From Micromonospora costi (GTDB lineage: Bacteria > Actinomycetota > Actinomycetes > Mycobacteriales > Micromonosporaceae): a stretch of DNA of 64,000 bases. Location of the stretch: positions 1 to 64,000 of the forward strand of contig NZ_RBAN01000007.1 in assembly GCF_003626655.1 (NCBI RefSeq), in the 5' to 3' direction. The notes under the pieces were generated by a model. The model had not been told where the DNA came from. It searched no databases and saw nothing but the letters and a program-made list of their open reading frames with translations. Shown here one piece after another: positions 40,098 through 48,097 of the stretch; the stretch's first letter is position 1, and every line of letters starts with the position of its first letter. The position numbers were made by a program, and so were the translations under genes.

Positions 40098-43000
40098 ATG
40101 ACGCCGGCGGGTCGCGTCGCCGCCCGGCTCCTGCCGCCGGTCGGCGTACCGCGGCTGGTCGGGGAGGCGTCGCGGACCGTCGGCTCCGCCGCGTCACGGT
40201 TGGCCCGGTTCGCCGGCCTCACGAGCCGCCGCGTGTGGTCCCGACCCGGCCGCCACCACATCGAGGTGCACGGCGTCTGCCAGGACGGCGGCGACGCCCT
40301 GGCCCGGCAGGTCGAGGGCGCACTGGAACGCATGCCCGGCGTGGCCTGGGCCCGGGTCAACGCGCCGTCGGGGCGGGTCGTGGTGGCCGTCGAGTCGCCG
40401 GAGCCGAAGCTGCGCGACCTGATCGCCACGATCGCGCGCGTCGAGCGGACCTGCCCGTACGAGCCGGACCCGGAGGTGCCCCCGCCGCATCCGCCGGAGG
40501 AGGGCCCCCGCACCCCGCGGACCCTGGGTGCGCTCGCCTCGGACGCGCTGGGCCTCACCATCTCGGCGGCCACCCGGATCCTGCCGTTCACCCCGGTCCC
40601 TGGGGAGGTGGCCGGCCTGCTCGGCGCGGTGGACCTGCACCCGCGGCTGCACGCCCTGGCCGGGCGCGGCCTGCGCGCCGATCCCCGCGCCGACCTGATC
40701 TTCCCGCTCGCCGAGGCGGTGGTGCAGGGCCTCACCGGTGGTTGGGCCGGGATCGTCCTCGACGGCGCCCAGCGGATCATGCAGTGGGGCGAGGACCGCG
40801 CCCAGCTGAGGATCTGGGAGAAGGCGGAGCCCCGGCTGACGGGTGACCCGGACCGGGCCGTCGCCCGGTGGCCGGTGGCCGACCGGCCCCGCCCGAAGCC
40901 GGACAGCGCGTTGGAGCGGTACGCGATCCGGATGCTGACGGCCGGCGCCGCGGCGACCGCGGGCGCCCTCCCGGTGGTCGGCCGGAAACGCGCCACCGCG
41001 CTCGGGCTCTCCGCGCTGCCGAAGGCGCCGGGCAGTGGCCGCGAGGGGTACGGCGCCCAGCTGGGCCGCATCCTCGCCCGCCGTGGCGTCGTCGCCATGG
41101 ACCGCGGCGTGCTGCGCGAACTCGACCGGATCGACACGGTGGTGCTGGACGCCGCCGTGCTGGGCTCGGACCGCGGCGTCCTGACCGACCTGGCGCCGCT
41201 GGCCCGGGCGGACACCGGGAGGGTGGCCGAGCGGGCGTTCGCGCTCTTCGACCCGGCGCAGCCGGACCGCCTGCACGAGGCCGACGGGTGGCGGATCGGT
41301 CCGCTGGACCGGCTGGAGGCCGAGGACCCGGGCGACACCGACGAGAGCGCCCGGCTGCGCTCGGAGGGTGGCCGGCTGCTCGGCCTCGCCGAGAACGGCA
41401 CCCTGGCCGCCCTGCTGCGGGTGGACGCCGAACCCGCGCCGGGCGTCGACGGGCTGCCCACCGCGGCCCGCCACGCGGGACTGCGGCTCGTGGTCGCCGG
41501 CGAGGACGAGCACCGGTACGGCTTCGCCGACGCCGTCCTGCCCGGCGGCGAACGGCTGGCCGAGTCGGTCCGCTCGCTCCAGCGGGACGGCGCCACGGTG
41601 ATGCTGGTCTCCGGCGACCGGGCGGCGCTCGGCGCCTCGGACTGCGGGCTCGGCATCTACGGCCCGGACGACCTGCCGCCGTGGGGCGCCCACCTGCTGA
41701 TCGGCACCGACCTGCGGGTGGCGGCGCTGCTCATCGAGGCGGCCGGGGTGGCGCGCCGGATGACCCGCCAGAGCATCCACCTGGCCATGGCCGGGACCGG
41801 TCTCGGCGCGCTGAACGCGTTCACCGCACCACCCCAGCAACTGCCCGGCCGAGCCCTGCTCGCGGTGAACGGCGCGGCGGCGCTGGCCTTCGGTAACGGC
41901 GTCTGGCGGGCCAGCCGGCTGCCCAAGCCGGACGACACACCGGCACCGGCGGCGACCGCCTGGCACCTGATGCCGGTGGAGACGGTCCTCGACCGGCTCT
42001 ACACCAGCCCGGACGGGTTGGCCGACGTGGAGGCGCAGCGGCGGCACCACGGCGGGAGCGGCGGTGACGCACCGGGTACGGGCGGACTGCTCCGGGCCTT
42101 CGTCGACGAGCTGTCCAACCCGCTCACGCCCGTGCTGGCCGCCGGAGCGGTGCTCTCCGCGTCGTTCGGTTCGCTGGTGGACGCCGCTCTCGTGGGCGGC
42201 GTGGTCGGCGGGTCGGCGTTGATCGGCGCGGTGCACCAGCGCAACACCGAACGGTCCCTGGCCGAGCTGCTGTCCCGCTCGGCGGTCACCGCCCGGGTGC
42301 GGCGGGACGGCACGGACCGGGTGGTGGCGGCCGACGCCCTCGTACCCGGCGACGTGATCCGGCTGGAGCCGGGGGACGCCGTTCCGGCGGACTGCCGGGT
42401 GCTCGACGCGGTCGGCCTGGAGACGGACGAGTCTTCGCTGACCGGCGAGTCGCTTCCGGTCGGCAAGTCCCCGACACCGGTGGTGGCCGCCGCCGTCGCC
42501 GAGCGGCACTCGATGGTGTACGAGGGCACGACGGTCGCCGCCGGGCACGGGACCGCCGTGGTGGTGGCGACCGGCGCCGACACCGAGGCGGGTCGCAGCC
42601 TCGCGCTGGCCCGGCAGGCGCCCCCGTCCGGCGGCGTGGAGGCCCGGCTGGGCCGGCTGACCCGGGCCGCCATCCCGCTCGCGGCCGGCTCGGCGGTCGC
42701 GGTGGCCGGGGCCGGCCTGCTCCGGGGCGTACCCCTGGCGCAGACGGCCGCGACCGCCGCGAACCTGGCCGTGGCGTCGGTGCCGGAGGGCCTGCCGTTC
42801 CTCGTCAGCGCCGCGCAGCTGGCCGCGGCCCGGCGCCTCGCCGAGCACGGCGCGCTGGTCCGCAACCCCCGCACCATCGAGGCGCTCGGCCGGGTGGACG
42901 TGCTCTGCTTCGACAAGACCGGCACCCTCACCGAGGGGCAGCTGATGCTGGCCGGCGTCGGTGACGGCGACGCGAGCCGGTACGCGCCGGTCGACCGGCT

Positions 43001-44570
43001 GGACGACCGCCTGCGGCAGACCCTGGGCGCGGCGCTGCGCGCCACCCCCGGCGCCAACGACCCGGCGGACCTAACCCACCAGACGGACCGCGCCGTCCGG
43101 CAGGGCGCCGCGACCGCGGGAGTGGTCGAGCAGACGGGGGTGGCCGGCTGGCGGCCGGTCGGCGGGCTGCCGTTCGAGCCGTCCCGGGGCTACCACGCGA
43201 GCATCGGCGAGAGCGAGGACGGGCTGCTGCTCAGCGTGAAGGGCGCCCCGGAGTCGGTGCTGCCCCGCTGCGCGTCGCGGCGGGTCGACGGGCGGGAGGA
43301 GCCGCTGGACGACGCCGGGCGGGCAGAGTTGCACCGGCTGCTCTCCGACCGGGCCGGCGCCGGGCACCGGATCCTGGCGGTCGCCGAGTGCCGGGCGGCC
43401 GACCGGACGATCATCGACGAGCAGGTCCGCAACCTGAGCTTCGTCGGCTTCCTGGCGCTTGCCGACGGGGTACGCAAGAGCGCCGCTCCCGCCGTGCGGC
43501 GCATCCGCCAGGCCGGCGTGCACACGATCATGATCACCGGTGACCATCCGGCGACCGCCGAGGCGATCGCCGCCACCATCACCGAACACGACGAGCAGCG
43601 GGTGGTGACCGCCACCGACCTGGACCAGCTCGATGACGAGGGCCTCGCCGAACGGCTGGCCCGCACCGACGTGGTGGCCCGCTGCACGCCCGCCCACAAG
43701 GTGCGGATCATCCAGGCGTTGCAGAAGTGCGGCCGCACCGTGGCGATGACGGGCGACGGTGCCAACGACGCGCCCGCCATCCGCCTGGCGGACGTGGGCA
43801 TCGCGCTCGGCCAGCGGGGCACCCCGGCCGCCCGGGCCGCCGCCGATCTGGTGGTCACCGACGACCGGCTGGAGACCATCATCGCCACGCTGGTCGAGGG
43901 ACGGGCCATGTGGTCCTCGGTCCGGCACGCGCTGAGCATCCTGGTGGGCGGCAACCTGGGCGAGATCGCGTTCAGCGTCCTGAGCGCGGCGGCGACCGGC
44001 CAGTCCGCGATCAACGGGCGGCAGCTGCTGCTGGTCAACCTGCTCACCGACCTGGCGCCCGCGCTGGCCATCGCGGTCCGCCCGCCGGCCGCCGACCACG
44101 CCGACAGCCTGCTCCGCGAGGGCCCGGACACCTCGCTGGGCGAGACGTTGAACCGGGAGATCGGCCTACGCGCCGCCGCCACCACCCTCGGCGCCACGGC
44201 GGGCTGGACCCTGGCCCGCTACACGCCCGGCAGCCCGCAGCGGGCCGGCACCGTGGCGCTGGTGTCCCTGGTCGGTACGCAGCTCGGCCAGACCGTGCTG
44301 GCCGGCGGCACGAGCCCGGCGGTGCTCGCCTCGACGGCGGCGTCGCTCGGCACGCTCGTCGCCGTGGTGCAGACGCCCGGGCTCAGCCAGTTCTTCGGCT
44401 GCACGCCGCTCGGACCGGTCGCCTGGGGCATCGCGGCCGGGTCCGCCTTCGGGGCCACCTTCGCCAACGGGGCGCTGAGCCGGCTGGTGGAGCGCCTGCC
44501 GCAGGCCAAGGGCCCCGCCGACGCCGAACACTCCGGCGTCGACGACTCCGGGGACGCGCCGACGGAGTGA
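40098..44570 (+). CDS. Giant cation-transporting P-type ATPase (CtpH/CtpI-like)
   Basis: A 1490-residue P-type ATPase. The C-terminal 800 residues are a full catalytic unit: T-G-E-S near 785, P-E-G-L-P in helix 4 near 898, the phosphorylation site D-K-T-G-T with Asp939, and the hinge T-G-D-G-A-N-D (Asp1220, Asp1224). P-E-G-L-P resembles type II (Ca2+/Na+/K+-like) pumps. Residues about 45-120 look like a heavy-metal-associated-type fold without C-x-x-C. Residues 340-620 resemble a second P-type core that has lost its catalytic residues (V-V-L-D-A-A-V-L at Asp351; V-S-G-D-R-A-A-L at 505-512). Mycobacterial CtpH/CtpI have similar length. Transported ion unknown. Start ATG 40098. Confidence 0.9.
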   Translation: MTPAGRVAARLLPPVGVPRLVGEASRTVGSAASRLARFAGLTSRRVWSRPGRHHIEVHGVCQDGGDALARQVEGALERMPGVAWARVNAPSGRVVVAVESPEPKLRDLIATIARVERTCPYEPDPEVPPPHPPEEGPRTPRTLGALASDALGLTISAATRILPFTPVPGEVAGLLGAVDLHPRLHALAGRGLRADPRADLIFPLAEAVVQGLTGGWAGIVLDGAQRIMQWGEDRAQLRIWEKAEPRLTGDPDRAVARWPVADRPRPKPDSALERYAIRMLTAGAAATAGALPVVGRKRATALGLSALPKAPGSGREGYGAQLGRILARRGVVAMDRGVLRELDRIDTVVLDAAVLGSDRGVLTDLAPLARADTGRVAERAFALFDPAQPDRLHEADGWRIGPLDRLEAEDPGDTDESARLRSEGGRLLGLAENGTLAALLRVDAEPAPGVDGLPTAARHAGLRLVVAGEDEHRYGFADAVLPGGERLAESVRSLQRDGATVMLVSGDRAALGASDCGLGIYGPDDLPPWGAHLLIGTDLRVAALLIEAAGVARRMTRQSIHLAMAGTGLGALNAFTAPPQQLPGRALLAVNGAAALAFGNGVWRASRLPKPDDTPAPAATAWHLMPVETVLDRLYTSPDGLADVEAQRRHHGGSGGDAPGTGGLLRAFVDELSNPLTPVLAAGAVLSASFGSLVDAALVGGVVGGSALIGAVHQRNTERSLAELLSRSAVTARVRRDGTDRVVAADALVPGDVIRLEPGDAVPADCRVLDAVGLETDESSLTGESLPVGKSPTPVVAAAVAERHSMVYEGTTVAAGHGTAVVVATGADTEAGRSLALARQAPPSGGVEARLGRLTRAAIPLAAGSAVAVAGAGLLRGVPLAQTAATAANLAVASVPEGLPFLVSAAQLAAARRLAEHGALVRNPRTIEALGRVDVLCFDKTGTLTEGQLMLAGVGDGDASRYAPVDRLDDRLRQTLGAALRATPGANDPADLTHQTDRAVRQGAATAGVVEQTGVAGWRPVGGLPFEPSRGYHASIGESEDGLLLSVKGAPESVLPRCASRRVDGREEPLDDAGRAELHRLLSDRAGAGHRILAVAECRAADRTIIDEQVRNLSFVGFLALADGVRKSAAPAVRRIRQAGVHTIMITGDHPATAEAIAATITEHDEQRVVTATDLDQLDDEGLAERLARTDVVARCTPAHKVRIIQALQKCGRTVAMTGDGANDAPAIRLADVGIALGQRGTPAARAAADLVVTDDRLETIIATLVEGRAMWSSVRHALSILVGGNLGEIAFSVLSAAATGQSAINGRQLLLVNLLTDLAPALAIAVRPPAADHADSLLREGPDTSLGETLNREIGLRAAATTLGATAGWTLARYTPGSPQRAGTVALVSLVGTQLGQTVLAGGTSPAVLASTAASLGTLVAVVQTPGLSQFFGCTPLGPVAWGIAAGSAFGATFANGALSRLVERLPQAKGPADAEHSGVDDSGDAPTE

Positions 44571-44625
44571 ATGCTCCGCATGGCCCGCCCGTTCCCGGGT
44601 ACCGCGACGGGTGGAGGTGGGCACG

Positions 44626-45426
44626 TTGGCAGAACAGCCGGAGGTCACGTTCATCGGCACCGCCACCACGGTGCTCCGGATCGGCGGGTTCACCCTGCTC
44701 ACCGACCCGAACTTCCTGCACCGCGGCCAGCGGGCGTACCTGGGCAAGGGGATGTGGTCGCGACGGCGTACGGACCCGGCGCTGACCATCGCCCAGCTGC
44801 CGTCGCTGGACGCGGTGGTCCTGTCCCACCTGCACGGGGACCACTTCGACCGGGTGGCCCGCCGGGGGCTCGACCGCTCCCTGCCGATCGTGACCACGCC
44901 CTCGGCGGAACGGAAGCTACGCCGCTGGGGCTTCCGTTCCGCCGAGGGGCTGCCCACCTGGCACACCCACGAGCTGCACCGCGACGGGGAGACCCTCCGG
45001 CTCGTCTCGCTGCCCGGTCAGCACGGTCCCGGCGTGCTCGACCGGCTACTTCCCGACGTGATGGGGACGATGGTCGACCTGGTGCGTGACGGCAGCCGCC
45101 GGTTCCGCCTCTACATCACCGGCGACACGCTGAACCGCCCGCAGCTGACCCAGATCCCCGAGCGGTACCCGGACATCGACGCCATGCTCATCCACCTCGG
45201 CGGCACGAAGGTCGCGGCGATCCTGCTCACCATGGATGCCCGGCAGGGCTGCGACCTGGTCGAGCTGATCCGGCCGAAGCTGGCCGTGCCGATCCACTAC
45301 GACGACTACGAGGTCTTCCGGTCGCCGCTGTCGCACTTCGTCGAGGAGGCGCGTCGGCGCGGAATCGTCCGGCAGGTCCGCACCATCGCCCGCGGCGAGA
45401 CCGTCCCGCTCACCCCGCCCGGCTGA
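44626..45426 (+). CDS. Metallo-beta-lactamase-fold hydrolase (UlaG-like)
   Basis: A 266-residue MBL-fold protein. Metal site S-H-L-H-G-D-H-F-D at residues 67-75, then L-P-G-Q-H-G-P near 128, Y-I-T-G-D-T-L-N near 165, I-H-L-G-G-T and the late V-P-I-H-Y-D-D-Y. The arrangement is that of UlaG/NAPE-PLD-like phosphodiesterases or lactonases rather than of antibiotic lactamases. TTG 44626 is taken as start because GGAGG (44613-44617) lies eight bases upstream; GTG 44611 would add five residues. It follows the ATPase by 55 bases and may be co-transcribed. Substrate unknown. Confidence 0.88.
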   Translation: MAEQPEVTFIGTATTVLRIGGFTLLTDPNFLHRGQRAYLGKGMWSRRRTDPALTIAQLPSLDAVVLSHLHGDHFDRVARRGLDRSLPIVTTPSAERKLRRWGFRSAEGLPTWHTHELHRDGETLRLVSLPGQHGPGVLDRLLPDVMGTMVDLVRDGSRRFRLYITGDTLNRPQLTQIPERYPDIDAMLIHLGGTKVAAILLTMDARQGCDLVELIRPKLAVPIHYDDYEVFRSPLSHFVEEARRRGIVRQVRTIARGETVPLTPPG

Positions 45427-45465
45427 GTGGCAGCCTCCCCGGCCCCGCCGGCTGTGGCCGTACGC

Positions 45466-45503
45466 CGATCGCCGCCCCGGCCCGATGCCGGCGGCGGCGA
45501 TCG
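45466..45503. terminator. Bidirectional terminator between MBL and CBS genes
   Basis: Arms CGATCGCCGCC (45466-45476) and 45493-45503 are perfect complements; an inner CCGGC/GCCGG stem of five pairs extends it. It lies between two converging stop codons, 40 bases after one and 19 bases from the other. Confidence 0.85.
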
Positions 45504-45521
45504 ACGGTAGGGGGTGCGGGG

Positions 45522-45941
45522 TCAGCCGCGCTCGGAAATGGCCTCGATGAGGTCGCCGACCGGGCGCTCCGGCAGCGAGCGGGCCACGTCGGCCACGGCC
45601 ACGATGCCGACGAGCTGCTGCCCGTCGATGACCGGCAGCCGGCGTACCTTGTGCTCGCCCATCGTGCGCAGGATCTCGGCCGCGTCGTCGTCGGCGCCGA
45701 TGGTCACCGCCTCACCCTGGGCCAGCTCGCCGGCGGTCACGTTGCCCGGGTCGCGGCCCTCGGCCAGCACCTTCACCACGATGTCGCGGTCGGTCAGCAT
45801 GCCCTTGAGCCGATTGTCGTCACCGCAGATCGGCAGCGAGCCGACCCCGAGCTGAGCCATCTGCTTGGCCGCGGTCCGCAGGTCGTCCTGCTCGCGGATG
45901 CAGGTCACGTCGTTCGTCATGATCTCGCGTGCGGTCGGCAT
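45522..45941 (-). CDS. Tandem CBS-domain protein (paralogue)
   Basis: A 139-residue Bateman-module protein: A-R-E-I-M-T-N-D-V-T-C-I, M-L-T-D-R-D-I-V-V-K-V in CBS1 and V-R-R-L-P-V-I-D-G-Q-Q with V-G-I-V-A-V-A-D-V-A in CBS2. It is a clear paralogue of the protein at 33874-34299 with the same layout. Probable ligand: adenine nucleotides. Start ATG 45941 with GTGAGGTG upstream; a longer frame lacks family similarity. No partner enzyme is adjacent, so it may act as a free nucleotide sensor under stress. Confidence 0.93.
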   Translation of the reverse strand: MPTAREIMTNDVTCIREQDDLRTAAKQMAQLGVGSLPICGDDNRLKGMLTDRDIVVKVLAEGRDPGNVTAGELAQGEAVTIGADDDAAEILRTMGEHKVRRLPVIDGQQLVGIVAVADVARSLPERPVGDLIEAISERG

Positions 45942-46194
45942 GGCACACACCTCACTTTCCGGGGGGTTGGTGCTGTTCCTCCTACCCCGAGGCGTCCGCG
46001 CCATGCACACCCCGTGACCGGCCACTCCGGACGACGGCGGCCCGCTCGCGCCGGCCGTCCGTGCGGGCAGCGTGTGCCGGCAGGAGCTGTGATACTGCCG
46101 GAACGTGGCTATGGACTACGGCGTCGCGCGACCGGGAAGGACCGGCCGCCGGCACGGGTGGTTCGTCGCGCCGGTGCAGGAAGGGGTGCCCGCA

Positions 46195-46566
46195 ATGCCG
46201 GTGGGCCGACTTCACCATCTGATCGTCGACTGCCCGGACCCGATGGCCGAGGCGCGGTTCTGGAGCGCCGTCCTCGGCGACCCGATCACCTACGCGGACG
46301 AGGACTTCGTCGTCGTCTCGGCCAGCACGGCGGCGTCCGGGTTGGCGTTCCAGCGCGCCACCGACCTGACGCGGCCGACCTGGCCGGAGCCGACCGTGCC
46401 GCAGCAGATGCACCTCGACGTGATGGTCGACGACCAGGACGCGGCGGGTGAGACGGTGCTCGCGCTGGGGGCACGGCGGTTGGCCGGCGACCACGTGTAC
46501 GCCGATCCCGCCGGCCATCCGTTCTGCCTCATCAGGCGCCCCACCTGGGCGCCGCCGGTGAACTGA
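46195..46566 (+). CDS. VOC/glyoxalase-like domain protein
   Basis: A 123-residue single vicinal-oxygen-chelate domain. Pattern: R-L-H-H-L-I-V-D-C-P-D-P-M-A-E-A-R-F-W, D-F-V-V-V-S-A-S in the middle and the closing A-D-P-A-G-H-P-F-C-L. Members bind a divalent metal, or sequester drugs or small molecules without catalysis. Start ATG 46195 with AGGAAGGGG upstream; the preceding 30 in-frame codons are not family-like. It stands 35 bases or less before the promoter of an efflux-type MFS gene with an attenuator, which makes a resistance or detoxification context possible. Confidence 0.85.
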   Translation: MPVGRLHHLIVDCPDPMAEARFWSAVLGDPITYADEDFVVVSASTAASGLAFQRATDLTRPTWPEPTVPQQMHLDVMVDDQDAAGETVLALGARRLAGDHVYADPAGHPFCLIRRPTWAPPVN

Positions 46567-46585
46567 GTCCTGCCGCGAAAGTGCG

Positions 46586-46615
46586 TTGCCGCCGTCGGCG
46601 GCGTCGCCATAGAGT
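46586..46615 (+). promoter_or_regulatory. Promoter of the leader peptide/MFS transcript
   Basis: -35 TTGCCG (46586-46591) and -10 TAGAGT (46610-46615) are separated by 18 bases. The expected transcription start, about seven bases after the -10, is at 46622, directly before the leader ATG at 46623. Confidence 0.6.
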
Positions 46616-46622
46616 GCCGACC

Positions 46623-46646
46623 ATGTCCTCGCCGCGTAAGTCCTAG
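46623..46646 (+). CDS. Seven-residue leader peptide MSSPRKS
   Basis: ATG TCC TCG CCG CGT AAG TCC TAG, followed by a 155-base structured leader before the MFS start. The ATG sits at the predicted 5' end of the transcript, so it would be translated as a leaderless message. Short peptides in this position before efflux genes sense ribosome-targeting drugs by stalling. The Arg-Lys-Ser end could be the stall-sensitive part. Inference from position, structure and gene context. Confidence 0.6.
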   Translation: MSSPRKS

Positions 46647-46658
46647 CTGTCACGCTCC

Positions 46659-46792
46659 GACACGCGGGTGGAGTCTGCCCATCGCCCGGTGGCTCCCGGT
46701 GGCCCGATGCGGCCCGTACCTGCTGGCCGCACCTGCCGCCCGCGTGTCTGTCGATCCCGTGACGGCGCGTCGTACGACGCACTCATCGACAG
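46659..46792 (+). promoter_or_regulatory. Attenuator-like hairpins before the MFS gene
   Basis: Stem 1: GACACGCGGGTGG (46659-46671) with 46736-46748, 13 pairs with one G-U. Stem 2: CTGTCGAT (46748-46755) with ATCGACAG (46785-46792), enclosing a perfect palindrome GCGTCGTACGACGC (46767-46780). Stem 2 covers half of the AGGA ribosome binding site (46791-46794) of the MFS start at 46802. Stems 1 and 2 share base 46748. In addition CTGTCACG (from 46647) can pair with CGTGACGG (46758-46765), giving a competing fold. Confidence 0.65.
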
Positions 46793-46801
46793 GACTTCAC
46801 C

Positions 46802-48034
46802 ATGGACACCCTCACCCCGACGCCGCCCCGGAGCCTGTGGCGGCAGCACGACTTCCGCCTGCTGGTCGGCGGGCGGCTGATCTCACAGCTGGGTGACCAG
46901 CTCCAGTTCCTCGCCCTGCCGCTGCTCGTCGTGGCCCTGACCGGCTCGTCGACCCAGGCCGGGGTGGTGCTCGGCCTCCAGACCGCCGCTCAGCTCGTCT
47001 TCGGGCTCGCGGCCGGCGCCCTGGTCGACCGCTGGAATCGCAAGGCCACGATGATCTGGTGCGAGATCGGTCGGGGACTCCTGACCGCCACCATTCCCGT
47101 GGCCGCCGCAGCCGGAGCGCTGGGTATGCCCCAGCTGTACGCCGTTGCCGTCCTCGGCGGTGCGCTCAGCACCCTGTTCCAGGCGGCGAACAGCTCGGCG
47201 CTGCCGAACATCGTCGGCCGGTCCGACCTTCCGGCCGCACTCGCGGCGATGGGGGTGATGTCCAACGCGCTGCGGATCGTCGGCGCCTCGGTGGCCGGCA
47301 TCGCGTACGCCCTGGGCCGTCTGGTGCCGTTCGCGTTCAACGCCGTCTCGTTCCTGGCGTCGGCCGCGGCCCTGCGGGCCGTCCGCGCCGGATTCCAGGC
47401 GGAACGGGCCACGACCGCCGCGCCGCGCGCGCTCGTGGCGGACATCGGTCACGGCCTGTCCTGGCTGTGGCGCAAACCGGTGATCCGGACGCTCGCCCTC
47501 CTCGACGCGGGCGACAGCCTGCGCTTCGGCGCCGGCTACCTGCTGATCATCATGCTGGCCCAGGGCCTGCACGCGAACCCCACACAGGTCGGCGTCGTCT
47601 TCACCGGCGCCGGGGTCGGCGCCCTCCTCGGCAGCCTGCTGGCTCCCACACTCACCCGCCGGTTCGCCCTCGGGAAACTGTCGATCACGATGCTCTGGGT
47701 CGAGGCCCTGGCCTTCCCCTTCTACGCGCTGGCACCGACCTGGTGGCTGCTGCTGGTCGTGGCGTTCGCCGAGTCCGTGGTCTCGCCGATCTACAACGTC
47801 GCCCTCGACTCCTACCGGCTCGCGGTCACCCCCGACGCCGTCCGGGGCCGCGTCACCAGCGCGATCGACACCCTCACCGGCGGGGCGGCGGCCCTCGGCA
47901 CCATGGCCAGCGGTGCGGCGGTCGCCCTGATCGGGGCGCCGACGCTGACGTTCGTCCTGGCCGGGTGGCTCGCGTGCCTCGCGATCGTGGCGACATTGAG
48001 CAGGACGGTACGCGCGGCCACCGCCACGGACTGA
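46802..48034 (+). CDS. MFS efflux transporter (DHA3/MefA-like)
   Basis: A 410-residue major facilitator. The N-terminus F-R-L-L-V-G-G-R-L-I-S-Q-L-G-D is that of the DHA3 group, which includes the macrolide exporter MefA and EntS. Loop 2-3 reads G-A-L-V-D-R-W-N-R-K-A, and twelve helices fit the length. ATG 46802 has AGGA seven bases upstream, partly held in a hairpin. Expression appears to be controlled by a seven-residue leader peptide and alternative stems, as known for ribosome-drug-inducible efflux genes. The substrate is unknown; a ribosome-acting antibiotic is the natural guess. Confidence 0.9.
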   Translation: MDTLTPTPPRSLWRQHDFRLLVGGRLISQLGDQLQFLALPLLVVALTGSSTQAGVVLGLQTAAQLVFGLAAGALVDRWNRKATMIWCEIGRGLLTATIPVAAAAGALGMPQLYAVAVLGGALSTLFQAANSSALPNIVGRSDLPAALAAMGVMSNALRIVGASVAGIAYALGRLVPFAFNAVSFLASAAALRAVRAGFQAERATTAAPRALVADIGHGLSWLWRKPVIRTLALLDAGDSLRFGAGYLLIIMLAQGLHANPTQVGVVFTGAGVGALLGSLLAPTLTRRFALGKLSITMLWVEALAFPFYALAPTWWLLLVVAFAESVVSPIYNVALDSYRLAVTPDAVRGRVTSAIDTLTGGAAALGTMASGAAVALIGAPTLTFVLAGWLACLAIVATLSRTVRAATATD

Positions 48035-48061
48035 CCGGTTGGAGTGACCGGCGGCGGCGGC

Positions 48062-48082
48062 GGGTCGGGGTCGGGGTCGGGG
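48062..48082 (+). other. Four-run G-quadruplex motif between convergent genes
   Basis: Four G runs (GGG, then three GGGG) are separated by TC dinucleotides, the best kind of short-loop quadruplex motif. It lies between the MFS stop and the stop of the convergent beta-lactamase-fold gene. It might slow polymerase and help termination; that is inference. Confidence 0.7.
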
Positions 48083-48097
48083 TGCGCAACGTGCGAC

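Noticed and set aside
40194..42848. A minus-strand frame of about 880 codons opposite the P-type ATPase
   Set aside because: Composition is that of antisense high-GC sequence; the plus strand carries the conserved ATPase motifs in order.
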